Source: Dioscorea cayenensis subsp. rotundata (Eukaryota; Streptophyta; Magnoliopsida; Dioscoreales; Dioscoreaceae). From it: a DNA stretch of 64,000 nt. The notes under the pieces were generated by a model. That model worked only from the letters and a program-made list of their open reading frames with translations. It did not search any database and was not told the origin of the DNA. The stretch covers positions 32,425,016 to 32,489,015 of the forward strand of contig NC_052475.1 in NCBI RefSeq assembly GCF_009730915.1, written 5' to 3'. This document shows positions 22,840-35,800 of this stretch, in pieces. The stretch's first letter is position 1. Every line of letters begins with the position of its first letter. Both the position numbers and the translations under genes were made by a program.

Positions 22840-24240
22840 TAATGGCTTGGAAAAAGATCTATAGGCCACACAAAAAATGGGAAGATGAGGAATTTTAAAC
22901 ATTCAGGAATTCGATATTGCCCTACTAGATAAATGGTGGTGGAAAATCTATAATAGTTAGAAAGGATGTTGGTCTAAAATTATTTATTTTAACTTCTTCA
23001 ATAGAGGACCTTTAAGACCACTATTTCACTATCTACCTAAGAATAAATGATTCTTTTAGCCTAGAATCACACAGACTCTACCTTCATTCAAATTTTGTCC
23101 CTTGATTATTGTCAACAACGATGATTCAACGTTTTTTGGTACACAACTGGTTAGAGGGTAGAGCTCCCAAAGATCTATGGCATGATCTCTTTAATGATTT
23201 CATCTTCCTTAGATTACAATCAGGCAATTCAAACAAGCACTTATCGTTCAAGTATTGATTTTTATAACAGCCTCCCCTTCTAAAACCTAATCGATTCTAT
23301 TGTTTTTACCAGATTGTACTAGTGAGCAAGATGACACAAAAACCTGGTCCTTAGAAAGCAACAAGAATTTCATAGTTCGTTCATACTATAAATTTCTCAT
23401 CGATAGAGGTGTGTGAAACTCACTATATCCACCCTTCTGGAGTTTTGAATGTCTGAGTAAAATAACTCTCTTCTGTTGGCTAGCATGTGAGGATAAAATA
23501 CTGACTCTTACCAATCTAGCCATGAGAGGTTGTAATCTTCAGAATGACACTAATACTTGCGTATTGTGTCATAAAGGGTTTGAAACAACAGATCATCTTC
23601 TTCTAAGATGTGAGTTTACAATGCACATTTGGGTTTTTTCAGTTAAACTTTAAATCTACATTCCCATCATCATTTAATTTCAGAGGTCTGGACGTCTTAG
23701 ATACTATCCACCGATGTTCGACATTAAGCTCTTTGGGACTTTCTTTTGAAAGCAATTTTTTGGAACATTTAGCTTGAAAGGAGCAATCGAAAATTTAACT
23801 CTCATGCTTTACCATTGCATTCTATTATTGTCAAAATTATTCACCTGTTCCTAACCTGGCTTTTTGCAATTAGAGATCCACACCTACCTAGCGACTCAAT
23901 CTAGAACCTCAACCCTTCACTCATCTTTCTAAACAAGCGACAAAGCGAGCTCACCAGCACCGTGGCACCACAAACCACTTTAGGAGTGATTCTCCTTTCT
24001 GGCAACATGAGTAGACCTTTGTCCCATTCTGGTATATTTTGTCAACTCAACTATATTTCGTTTATTTTTCTTGGTGTTCTAGTGTGATGTTGTTAAAAGT
24101 ACATCATCCATGGTGGTGAACTTTTTTTCCTTTCTCGTTCATGTTTTTATTTTTCTGTTCTTTGTTCTTGTCTGGGGCTCTTGTTAGTTTATTATATTTC
24201 AGCTTGTATTTTTTTTAATAAATCAGTGGTTTATTTAATT
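22840..24240 (+). mobile_element. Decayed L1-type LINE fragment
   Basis: Pieces of ORF2 can be read in different frames. One is LVRGQSSQRSMA-like wording near 23150 (Trp-Leu-x-Gly-x-Ala-Pro region). Another is EDKILTLTNLAMRGC at about 23490-23535, followed by TCVLCHKGFETTDHLLLRCE at about 23558-23618 (the zinc-binding region). The end is T-rich with AATAAATCAGTGG near 24220. Many stops and shifts. It lies between the duplicated flank and gene B. Confidence 0.7.
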
Positions 24241-24593
24241 TTTATAAAAAACTACTGAAATGAAATTCTTTGATTAAAAAAAAAACTAACTGACGTAATT
24301 AGAGACAAATAAAAAAAGACGGAAAAGAGTGATTGATAATTTTCTTTAATTTTTATAAAGGGTGGATAAAAAGAGATAGCAGCCCTTCGTGATGGGGTGG
24401 GGGGTTTGACACCTGACTAAGGCAGCGGTAGCGTGGTAAGGTTGAATTTCAGAAGCGACTGTAAATGTGACGCGTGTCATGGGCATCTAGTAATTTGAAA
24501 GACCATTTGTCTTCTTTATTGTTTATTTAAGCCCCAACCTTGTATTCTTGTCAACAAACGAGAGCGCGAGGGCAGTGTGCAAGGCTGCAAGCA

Positions 24594-24762
24594 ATGGAGG
24601 AAGAGGCGAGAGTTATAAAAAAGGGGAATAGGGTTTGTGTGACTGGGGCTGGTGGATTTGTGGCTTCATGGCTTGTTAAACTTCTCCTCTCTCATGGCTA
24701 CCATGTCCATGCCACTGTCAGAGATCCATGTCTGTCTGTACTTTCTTCTTCTTATTTCTTTC

Positions 24763-24793
<31 letters not shown>

Positions 24794-26947
24794 CTCTCTC
24801 TCCATGAACATCAACTTTGAACTGGAAATTTTTTGTTTTTTCCCCCCTATTTGCCCCCTTTATGTTTTGATTATCTTGAGAATGTTAAAGCTTCCTTTTT
24901 CCTTTTTGTAATTAAAAGTTAAAAGCACGTTTTTGGTCACAATCCTCAAATAGAAATCAAAGATATTAAAGTTTACTTGTTATATAATATACTCAATATG
25001 ACAATAGTTCATGATTTGTGCTGATAAATTAATCATTCATGATTTTGAGAATGTTTGTTGGTGATCAATTGCTTATCTTTGGAATGTTGTGCAAGCCAGT
25101 TGGTACTAGGTGTGTTATTTTCATTGCGTTATTGGTATTAGGTGACAACAAGAATTCGCATTTGAAGAAGTTGGAAAATGCGTTGGAAAACCTACAACTC
25201 TTCAAGGCCGATTTGCTTGATTATGACTCGATACTAGAGGCAGCCGCAGGATGTGAAGGAGTCTTCCATGTAGCATCTCCTGTTCCCACAACCAAAGTGT
25301 CTAATCCTGAGGCAAGTTTCTGTCACACGTCTAGTTTTGATATCTGAATTTGATGGACACACAAAGCTCTCATCTTACTTAATTATTTCACTGCTCTAAT
25401 AATGTGTGTGTGTGTGTGTTTCCCGGTGTATCGATTATCCGAAAAAAAATCTGAATTTTCTCCTTTCATTTCAGGTTTTTCTTACTTTCTTAGAACCAAT
25501 TTAGCTGCTGTTGAGACACTATCCATTTCATTCAATTCCTGTTTACTAGGTACCATCCCTTTTTTTTTTCTTGCGCGCTGATAGGTTTGATAATCCTATG
25601 ACAACAGTACTGAATTAGTATCATTGCATGCATAGATGGATCAGTTAATTTATTTAATCTCCAGATCTTGTAGATTTCTTAAAGTATGCTCAATTTACGG
25701 ATTTTAATGTTGTTATCTCCTAATCTTATGTTACCAATGGTACAGGTAGAAGTTATTTCTCCTGCTGTGACGGGTACTCAGAATGTGCTCAAGGCTTGCT
25801 CTGCTTTGAGAGTTAAGCGTGTAGTTGTGGTGTCTTCGGTTGTTGCTGTGACATTGAACCCACACTGGCCAAAGGGAAAGGTTTTGGATGAGGAATGTTG
25901 GTCAGACCCGGAACACTGTAGGATGACTGAGGTGCTAGAGATAATTAATTCCTAAGAAAACCAACTGTGCTTAATTTATCTATACATTACAGGACCACAA
26001 GATTTCAAGAACTTGATGTTTTATAACCTGATCACATATCCAGTTAAACTAACTGTGCTTCTTGTGATTTTGTGTTTTGCAATGTCATCAGAACTGGTAT
26101 TACCTTGCAAAGACACTGGCAGAGGCTGATGCTTTCAAGTATGCAAAGGAGAATGATCTTGACGTTGTCACTGTTTGTCCATCAATGGTTCTTGGACCTT
26201 TGTTTCAGCCCACTGCGAATTTTAGCACCCTGTTTCTCATCAATATTTTGAAAGGTTTTTTCCACTGCAGTACCAATTTTTCTCCTGCATCTGCATTGTT
26301 TATGACCGGTCTCAACCCATTCTTAGAGCTAATTTAGATCAAAGATTCACTTGCTAGCTAATGCCACTTAAACCTCCTTGCTACTTGCTAGTATAACAAG
26401 CGAGTGAAATTAGGGTGATCATTAATTGTTCTTGAGCTGTGTTGTCTTTCTGATTAAGGATTTAATTAGTACTGTGTTCTTTTAATTTATTATTAAACTT
26501 CATGAGCTAATGTTGCTTTCTTATGACATGACCCCTTTGCCTTTGCAGGGCTCCGTGAGTCAAAGGAAAACAGGCTTTACCATATCGTGGATGTTCGAGA
26601 TGTAGCTGATGCACTGCTCCTTGTGTATCAGAAACCAGAAGCATCTGGGCGGTACATCTGCGCAAGCCATCCAATCAAGATCAGAGAGGTCATTGATACT
26701 CTGAGGAGCGTGTATCCCAACTACAATTACCTAAACAAGTATGTCACTCTGCTGCTATGTTACATTGTTACAGCCATCTCTATCCATTAACCGTAATATT
26801 TCTTTTGACAGCTTAACTGACGTGGATTATGATCACCTTATGACTTCAGAGAAGTTAAAGAAGCTAGGATGGAAATGTAGGCCTCTCAAAGAGACCCTCA
26901 TTAATACGGTCCAGTCTTATGAAGAGGCAGGTATCTTGGACAACTAA
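24594..26947 (+). CDS. Cinnamoyl-CoA-reductase-like NADPH reductase, copy B
   Basis: Paralogue of copy A with identical exon lengths: 24594-24729, 25142-25311, 25746-25931, 26092-26254, 26549-26738, 26812-26947 (136, 170, 186, 163, 190, 136 nt; 326 residues). Binding loop [13 protein letters not shown]; catalytic Tyr/Lys in NWYYLAK, which departs from copy A (NWYCLSK) next to the active-site Tyr. Intron 2 begins with GC (GAG then GCAAGT at 25312), where copy A has GTAAGT. The GA repeat before the ATG in A and C is absent. An in-frame ATG at 24540 is not conserved with the paralogues, so the start is set at [11 protein letters not shown]. Open from start to stop, presumably functional. Substrate unknown. 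Confidence 0.92.
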
Positions 26948-27884
26948 AGATGATACAGGCTTTCATACATGTAGTAACACTTATGAATTAGCTCGAAACA
27001 TTGCGGTGCATTTGCACTTGCACTTGTTGATTTTTAATATATCAAGAACCATCTGTGAACACTCCTTCAATCTGCAATGTTTTGTTATGTGCAGTTCCTA
27101 TGTTTTGACTTATACAATTTTTTGTCTTTTGATAATGGTGCCAAGCCCCGTTAAAGGGGCATCCAGGGATGCGCGCCAATAGTACTGATTCTAGTGTATA
27201 GTGTGGAAAAAGTATAATATTGTGGAAGTAAGATTTTGAACTATCACTTTTAATGGTGAGTTACCCGTGTTTTTTTTTTCTACCCATTCAAAGTTAAATT
27301 GCAAAATATGCTAAAATGTTCATAGTCTAATCGCATTGCACTCATTGCAAAAGATAGTCGTGTGAGATGTTTTTAAAGTCTTGAGTTTAAGTTTTGTAAA
27401 ACACAATGATAATAATGAGTCTCCCGTTGTTGATGTTAATTTTTAATTCACACCTTTATTGTCGGATGAAGATGTACGGGTTGGATTTTTAATTTTTTTT
27501 TCATGTACACGCCCGTGATAGCTCTTGTGGCATTTATAAAAAAAAAATTATATATAAAAAAAAAAATTGTAGAATCTCTTGGTCGGCATGAGGATACTAA
27601 TAAAAAGTTGCAATTTAAATCATCTCTATATCAGGATGGAAGTTAGAGTATTCGTTTAACAACCAAACTGAATTTTGGACTTTATTTTTCAAAAATATAA
27701 AGTAAGGAGTTTATTTGTCCATTGACATGGGCATAGTGAGGATCGCCCCCAGGCAAGCCAAACAAATGAGATGACAGAAGCTCCTCCGTCAGCGCATGGC
27801 ATCCATCTCCACTTGTCACACACCAATGCATGCTCTACTTAATTATATGAATGCTAGCAACGGGGAGAGAGAGAGAGAGAGAGA
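26948..27884. other. Spacer between CRL genes B and C
   Basis: AT-rich, no gene seen. It ends in a GA repeat (27866-27884) just before the gene C ATG, as in gene A. Confidence 0.5.
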
Positions 27885-30686
27885 ATGGAGGAGGGACTAG
27901 AGAAGGGAAGGAGGGTTTGTGTCACTGGGGCAGGTGGATATGTGGCTTCGTGGCTGATCAAGCTCCTTCTCTGTCATGGCTACCAAGTCCATGGCACTGT
28001 TAGAGATCCAAGTATTTATTTGCTCTTTCTCTCCATTTATCATCTCACTGTAATTGCTTTGCTTTTAGTTCAGTAGTGTTAATGTCTATATTTGGTTTCC
28101 TTGATTTTGGTGTCTGTATTTTGCCTCCTTGATTTTGGTCAATCTTTTATGATTGTCATGTTTATATTTGATCACTTGTGTTATGTATTAAGTAGGTATA
28201 CTTATATTTAGCCATTTGTACATATAAAGGCCTAGGAATGTTCTTAGGCATATACAGTCTTGTATTGTTATATATATATATATATATATATATTTATGTT
28301 CTCAATGTACATTGAGGCTTATCAAGCCTTATTCCTCTTCAAGTAGGCATGCGCCTGAAATTTGGCTATCACACACAACCAACAGTGGCTTGTTTTTTTG
28401 TTTTTTTATTTATTTTTTTAGTAAATTAATGATGAAATCCTTAATGAGGATGAATATGGCACCGTGAATAAATCTTGTTAAGAAATATGCAACAACATCG
28501 AGATGTTACACACAGTTGGTAATGTCCTGGTTAGGTCCAAACAAGTTTGAAGCATTGCGTGGGGATTGCATGAATAAAATCAACGATGACTGTATGTGAG
28601 CTCTTATGCCAAATCTCTGGTGGAATTTTCTTGAAAACAATTTTAAAGAGATGATTGGCGATGGGGGTTTTATCATGCAAATTGATGAATAATGTTTTGC
28701 TTACAATGGAAATGGGTTCACCGTTCACCTCAATTGTTGTTGCAGGTTTCTGCTTCTAACAATAAACACTTGTCTTACATGAAGAATATGGAAGTCTTTC
28801 CATTCATCATGTTACCATGTCAGGCTTCTTTTCATATTGTTTGCTTGAGTTTTAGTTTCTAGTAACAAAATTGGTAGTAATCCGGCCACTGTCTGAAATT
28901 AATTCATGGTTGTGGATCAGAACCGGTTACTGATTATATTGATTGTAAGATTGTTCTTTGAAATCAAATTGCTCAGTCAGAAGTCAACATCGCATTGCTA
29001 GTTTGATATACCTGGAATACTGAGCACTTGATTTTTTACATGGAAAACATATATCTATGTCTTTAGTATTTAGAATTCTAGTGATGGTCATACTCGGTTT
29101 CAGGTGATAAGCGGAATTCACATTTGATGAAGTTGGACAAAGCCTCTGAAAACCTCCGACTCTTCAAGGTTGAGTTGATTGACTATGACTCTGTATTAGC
29201 AGCAATTGCAGGATGTGAGGGAGTCTTCCATTTAGCCAGTCCTGTTCCTGCAACAAAAGTGCCCAATCCAGAGGCAGGTTTACCATACAGTTGCAATAAT
29301 GATCAATTGAATTTTTCTTGATAAGATACTGCAGCTGAGGCATCCTTCATATCAGTTTGATGATAGTTTATAATAACTGAATGTGATTAATATCATCTTC
29401 AGGAAGAAGTTATTGTTCCTGCTGTATCAGGAACTCTGAATGTGCTCAAGGCTTGCTCTGCATTAAGAGTTAAACGTGCAGTTGTAGTGTCTTCTGTGGC
29501 GGCTGTCGCTATCAAACCACAATGGCCAGATGGCAAGGTTATGGACGAAGAGTCTTGGTCAGACAAGGAATACTGCAGGATTACAGAGGTAGTGAGTGCA
29601 AAGTATGCCTCTGCCATATAGTCATTAGATTAGAACACTTGATTTGCAATGTGGTTAACATCATTGCATAACTGCTACACACACTGCAAGATCACTGAGC
29701 AAGCTTGGTAGTAAAATGTTAACTCATTGATATCTTCAATATAATCACCTAAATTCACTTATTTACAACCGCTTTGAAAGCTATGTGCCTAGCATGGTAG
29801 ATATCACATCCTTGTGTGTAGATATTGTGCTGATATGTATCTTACTAAACTGTAATTACTTTCTGAGAGTATGTCTCTGCCACAAGCCTACAACTAAATG
29901 AATTGGATTATTAGATGGAGATGTATTTTCAAACATTTTGCAGGAGTGGTATTGCCTTTCAAAGACAATGGCTGAGGCCGATGCTTTTGGAGTATGGACA
30001 GAAACATGGACTAGATGTTATAACTGTTTGCCCATCTTTGGTTATTGGACCTATGTTGCAACCAAATGTCAATGCAAGCAGCTTGTTTCTCATCACTATT
30101 CTGAAAGGTCTTTCTCACTCTATAACTACTGCTTGCATGAATTATCAATTTCAACCAAATGGGTCTGAAACTAGAGAATAGAAATATGTACAAGAACTAA
30201 ATGAGAGCAGCCATTTTCAAAATTAACATCTGAGACTTCGTTGCGTTTGTTAGAAATAAAGCTGGTCTTTGCAGGAATCTGCAAATCAATGGAGGACAGA
30301 ATCCATCACATTGTGGATGCTCGAGATTTAGCTGATGCGCTGCTACTCACATACGAGAAACCTGAAGCATCAGGACGGTATATTTGTTCATCTCATGCTA
30401 TCAAGGCTCATGACCTTGTCGAGATGCTGAAGAACGTGTACCCCAACTATGATTACCGAATAAAGTAAGCAGCATCCTGCCATTACATTTCAGTTTGATA
30501 TAATGTGGTATCATGTTAATATTATTTCATTTTGGAATTTGGATCAACAGGTTTACTGAGCCGAATTATGTGTATTTACTATCTATGGAGAAGTTAAAGA
30601 AGTTGGGGTGGAAATGCAGGCCTCTTGAAGAGTCCCTTGCTGATTCTGTTGACTTCTATAAAGAAGCAGGTCACTTGGAGAACTAG
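27885..30686 (+). pseudogene. CRL copy C, with a one-base frameshift in exon 4
   Basis: Third paralogue. Exons: 27885-28011, 29104-29273, 29403-29588, 29944-30107, 30275-30464, 30551-30686. Lengths match A and B, except exon 1 (three codons shorter) and exon 4, which is 164 instead of 163 nt. The extra base is in the T run at 29985-29988. Up to it the frame reads EWYCLSKTMAEADA; after it only the other frame gives the family sequence (YGQKHGLDVITVCPSLVIGP). As written, the product would be truncated within the catalytic domain. Exons 5 and 6 and all splice sites are intact, so this is either a young pseudogene or a homopolymer sequencing error. Intron 2 starts with GC (GAG then GCAGGT at 29274). 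Intron 1 is about 1.1 kb. Confidence 0.85.
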
Positions 30687-30869
30687 AGAAGCATGCTTGG
30701 AGGAGGCTCTCGGGTTGAATAAATAAGCTTGAGACTTTGCAATGTAGTTGATCATGCAATGGTGTGGCATTTCTTTGGACTGGCCTGCTGTTCTCAATAC
30801 CTAAGAACGTGCTTGTCATTTGAAGCTTCAATAATTTCCTAATTCAATTCCATGTTATTTTTTCCATTA

Positions 30870-31440
30870 TTTCAGTTTTTTTTTTTTAATAAGATGGACA
30901 AGCTATAGCGCTCCATATAGCCACTAGAAAATGAAGGTTTTTTTTTGTTTGCCAAAAGGGAGCTTAACAGCTAAAGAAAAGAAAAACACAAGAACAAGAC
31001 TCCTTAAAACTGGAAATCACAGGCCGAGATCGCTTCCACCAGCCATTTTGGAAGCTTCATCCCTTATGAAATAACATCACAACAGGGTTCCTTAAAGCAA
31101 ATTTTCCAAGTTTGCCTACCACTCGAATTTAGATGTCTGGGGATATACTCCACTTTAGCATCATTACAACTAATGATATGGCTTCGGATCTTCTCTATCA
31201 ACTCCTTATATCTCCACGTTGCCAACAGATCATCCTCGTACATCAGATCAACTAAAGTCGTGCAGCCTGAAAAGATGCGATTTGGATACACTTTTCTGTC
31301 CAAGCATGTCCAGAGAGCATCTTCACTAGAAAAATGAAGGTCTTAACCCACAAAGAACTTGTTAAGGGTACATGTGGGTTTTTAAATACTCCATGCATCC
31401 TAAGTTTTTCTTCCGCCAGGATTTGATTCTCCGTCACCCA
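30870..31440 (-). mobile_element. LINE 3' fragment with RNase H-like domain
   Basis: On the minus strand, 31303-31064 reads WRYKELIEKIRSHIISCND then VEYIPRHLN, the typical C-terminal RNase H-like region of plant LINEs. The low-coordinate end is a poly-T run (about 30871-30883), i.e. the element's A tail. It is 5' truncated. It lies 180 bases after the gene C stop. Confidence 0.7.
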
Positions 31441-32808
31441 TGTGCCAAGGGACCCTTGGTGCCAACATACTATGAAGCCGTTGATTTCTTAAAGCTACTC
31501 TACTTCATTTTCAATAGTGTGGTAAATTAAAATTTTTACATAAATTATTATTTATTATTATTGTAAAATGCAAAAATCATAGAGATTGAGTTTTAATTGA
31601 CTTTTGGAGGGTGGACCTGCCCCTAGTTAGAGAGCCACTCGTTAGGGTTGCTGCTAGTTAGTGTTGCCCTGAGTCTTTACTCAACTTAAAGGTAGTTTGT
31701 TTATGTTCTTTTATGTCTAGTTTTTATCTTTTATATTCAGCTTGTTTGGTCAATTACCTATTCTTTATGGACTACCAATTTTTTGTATCATTGTTTATGT
31801 TCTTTCTTTGTGTATGATATTATTCTGCTAGTGTAATATCTTTTGCTTTTAATGAACGTGATTTATTAATTTTATTTTATTTTTTTAAAAAAATTGAATA
31901 GCGAGAGAGGGACTTGGTTGATAACCTTCTTATCCATCCCGACTAAGATCTTACATCAATAAAATTGAATAATGATAAAATTACTAAATTCCCTCACAAT
32001 TAGTGGGCCATTAGATATATAGGTTTTTTTAAAGTAAAAAAATAAAAAAATCTATGAACAAGTTATGAGTAGGATTTGGGTCTTATTTGATTACGTCCCT
32101 TCATTCAAAAAGGGCTACATTGAATGACTCAAGTGTAATGATAATTAAATGCAGCTTGGAGTTCTTTTAACGGGATGAGACCAAAGGTAATCATGAGGTG
32201 TCAATAGCTAGATAGCTAGTGAGAAATTGTTTGTTCTTTATCAGTGTCACCTTGAGCTTCCCCTACCAAAGTAGTTTTCTCATATGTGTTTGTTATATGT
32301 TGATATCGTCGATGTAATTGTGATTTTTTTTCTGCCTATTGCATGTAGTTATTATCAATGTAGTTGCTCTGGGCCTGATTGTACATTGCGCCTACCTAGT
32401 GGGTTAATTTATGTTTATCCTAGTTCTTATTTTTGTGTCTTTTTTCTAACATGATTTATGTATTGCCTAAAAAAAAATTTAAAAAGGGGAATTCGAACCC
32501 TATCGTATTAGATAAAGTCGTATCAGTGAACTTAGAAAGTCAAGTGCAAAGTTTGGATTAAATCAGACGGATGAGAAATAATTTATGTCAAAATTATGTA
32601 GGAGGTTATCTGCACTCACAATAATATAAAAAAAGAACGGGTTATATCTGCAAATATCCCACGCAAGAAGTCCTTAAAACCAAGAACAATAATAATTCGG
32701 ATCCATTTTGCGAGTTTGACCAGAGGCCTCTGATGCTGCGCGATTCATTGCTGGACTTGGGCTAGGGTTTGCTCCTCCTCCGGCGATCCTCGGCTAGGGA
32801 GTGTCTCC
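31441..32808. other. Intergenic, repeat-like tails and the RRM gene promoter
   Basis: No gene is seen. The stretches at 31680-31900 and 32220-32470 have the wording of plant LINE 3' ends (TTATGTTCTTT..., AACGTGATTTATTAATTTT; AACATGATTTATGTATTGCCTAAAAAA), both on +. From about 32700 base composition changes to GC-rich, marking the 5' UTR of the RRM gene. Confidence 0.4.
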
Positions 32809-35800
32809 ATGGCCCATCACCACCGCTCCGTCTCCGGATCAAGCTCTAGCTCCGGCCTCCACTTCCCTGGTTCCTCCCCCTTCGGGGACACCACCTTTAC
32901 CAAGGTCTTCGTTGGGGGTCTTGCGTGGGAAACCAATAGTGACGCCCTGCGCCGCCACTTTGAGCCCTTTGGAGAAATCTTCGAGGCCGCCGTCATCTCA
33001 GACAAGAACACCGGCCGTTCCAAGGGCTACGGCTTTGTTGGTCCTTCTTTCCCTTTTTTTTTTTCCTTTTGGGATGAAAAAAAAAATCAAATTTTTTATC
33101 TTAATTTCTCTTTTTCTGTTCTTTATTTGGTTCCTTTCAGGTTACCTTTCGCGATCCGGAGTCAGCGAGGAGGGCATGCGCGGACCCTAGCCCAATCATC
33201 GATGGCCGGCGGGCCAATTGCAATTTGGCATCCATGCGGCCTCGTCTAGCTCCCCCTCATGGTAAGTTTTGTTTCCTTTCATTGTTATTCAAGTTAATTG
33301 TTTTATTGCATTTTGTTTGCCCGTTCATTGCATGTTATTTTTCTTTCTTCGTAATGAAATGCTTTTTTTCACCTTCTAATCTCATATGCCATGAATTGAG
33401 CTTTGTGTCGTGTTTGCTTTATGTGTGATGAAATGCTCGAATGCTGATAGAGGTATGACTTTGTGTTTCGTGTCTAAATTTGAAAGTAGTTCAATCATGC
33501 TGGGTAATTTAAGTAAACTGCAAGATAAAATTATTTAGGGATTTATCATTTGAAATTTTGAGACATATACTATTTAAATCCTAAGTTCTATTTGTAAGTC
33601 AAGTGGGGTCATAGAGACGTAAGGTCATCTATGATAAAGAGCTTCTCCGATATTTTAGTAACCAATAAAATAATCTAACCAATTGAAACACAAAGACAGA
33701 AGAAAGAGTGGGTTTTTTTAGTAGATTTGTGGACGAGGGCTAGTGTTCAAGTTAGAATAGGAGATACAAGAATGGATAGTGTAAAAGGGCTTTGAGTATG
33801 ATTTCAAAGTGTACCTTCACATTAGCATGGGGCTTTTCTTTGAGCTTATGTTTTCATCAGGTGTAATCCCTGAGCTTATCCTGAATAATTTTTATTTTTT
33901 CAAAATTCATTTTTTTTGCTCCCAATTAATGTCTCGAATAGGGAGCCTATGACTATGATTCCAAATAGGTCTACTTCTATGGGTGTATTTTATGTACATT
34001 TCTCAAATTTCTATCAACTAAAGTGTTGGTTTGAGACAGTGGAAAATTAAATTGATCATATGTATATTGTGCATCTCTCTGCTACTATGCTAGTCAATAA
34101 AGATCTGAAGAACTAATGAATGATAAAATCTGCATAATAATTGTAATTCTCTCTTCTAATTCTCATGAGCCTAATTGGCATTGTTTGGATTGTCATTTTA
34201 ATAACTCTTCTATTTCTTTTAATAGCACACTCAAGATCTGTGGGACAACATGGCAATGTGCCTGTTCCCAGAGAAGCTTCTGTCGGAGGTTCAATTTATA
34301 ACCAACCAGTTCCATATGGCTTTCAGCAAGGTTTTACATATCCTCCTTTTGGGTATGTCTGCTTTTGTGGATTTTTTTCTCCCATATATATCGCTATAAA
34401 ATAGCTAAATTGCATAGATATACCTCTGAGTATTGAAGGGCATTCCTTTTGATGAGCCACTAAATTTTGTTACTTCAGAAAAAAAGAAAAAAAACCCTTG
34501 CACTTTCATTTCTCTCCAATATAACCAATTTATTCATTCAAGGTGTGATAGAACATATGGCAATCCACTATTCTCTTTTAACCCTCTAAAAGGTCAAAAA
34601 TATTCTTTCGTTGCCCCATTTACAAAAATAAATGAATAAATTAATGCATAATATGTTGAATAGAATTAATACATATTATGAATAATATCTTGAAAATACA
34701 TTTGATTATGAAAAAGTAAATATTTTCACTAGTTTTAATATAAAAGGTACCCCTCGACACTTAAAACAACCTGCAAGGGGTTTGTTAAAAGAAAATATTA
34801 AACCGTAGTGGTTAAAAATTTTTTTGTGAAGGGATTGATGGAAGAGAGATAAGCTACAATCTGAAGTATTCGAGGGTGAATCTTGAATGTTGTTTTTTAT
34901 ATTTGCCAATCCAAACAGATAGCAGTTATGTGCATCTTTAATGCTCCTTGACGCCAAAAGCAACTAGCATATTTAGCCATACAAATTGATGTGATAGAGA
35001 CATAAATTAGGAAGATAAAATGAGAACTCATCTAAATCATAGAATTATCCGCCAAATTCAAAAAATTATCCATGAAAATTTGTAGGTATTCTGAAGATTA
35101 TGGCAAAAATTATAAGATTCTTTTTCTTTTTTCTTTTTTGAATTTGTAAGAAGATTGGGAAAATTAAAAAGTTAAGGAAAAAAATAGAGGAAATGTTTTC
35201 CGATGATATCTATCCATGTATTTTGATGTTATAATAAGTTTGGAACACCCTTCTAAGGCTCTCAAAATGGATGAAATAATTGTTCCAAAAAAAGGAGTAT
35301 AGACTTCCCAAAGAGTGAAATTTAATTCAGTTATGTTTCAAGATGTGTGGATCAAGATCAGATGTGTGGATTTATAATTTGATTGACCCACTGCCTAAAT
35401 TTCATCATTATTAGATTATGACTAGTTATGAAATTTGAGCAATTTCAAAAGCTTATATGGAAAAGAAAAATATTTAAAACTATAAGAAGTTTTATCTCAC
35501 TGAAGATTTTAGAATGTACATCACATATACCAGTTAGGATTTTATTTAGTATATTTTATCCATACTTAAACTGATGCATTAGTTCTAACATTGGAGTTTG
35601 TTTTGAATGCATGCAATTACAAATTTGACAATGTAAATATGACTAATATATTTTTCAAGGTTATATGATAAAAAAAACCTTTTCCATAAGGCATGCTCTA
35701 ACCGTGTCTGGCAATAAGTAGAAATTTTGTGCATAATTCTCTTTTTCCCCCTTTCTTTAGGTTGAGTTTTTTCAACTTCAAATATCTGTGGCGTAAATCA

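Noticed and set aside
24540-24593. Upstream in-frame ATG extending CRL copy B
   Set aside because: Not conserved with A or C; MEEEAR.IKKG is common to A and B and has the better position.
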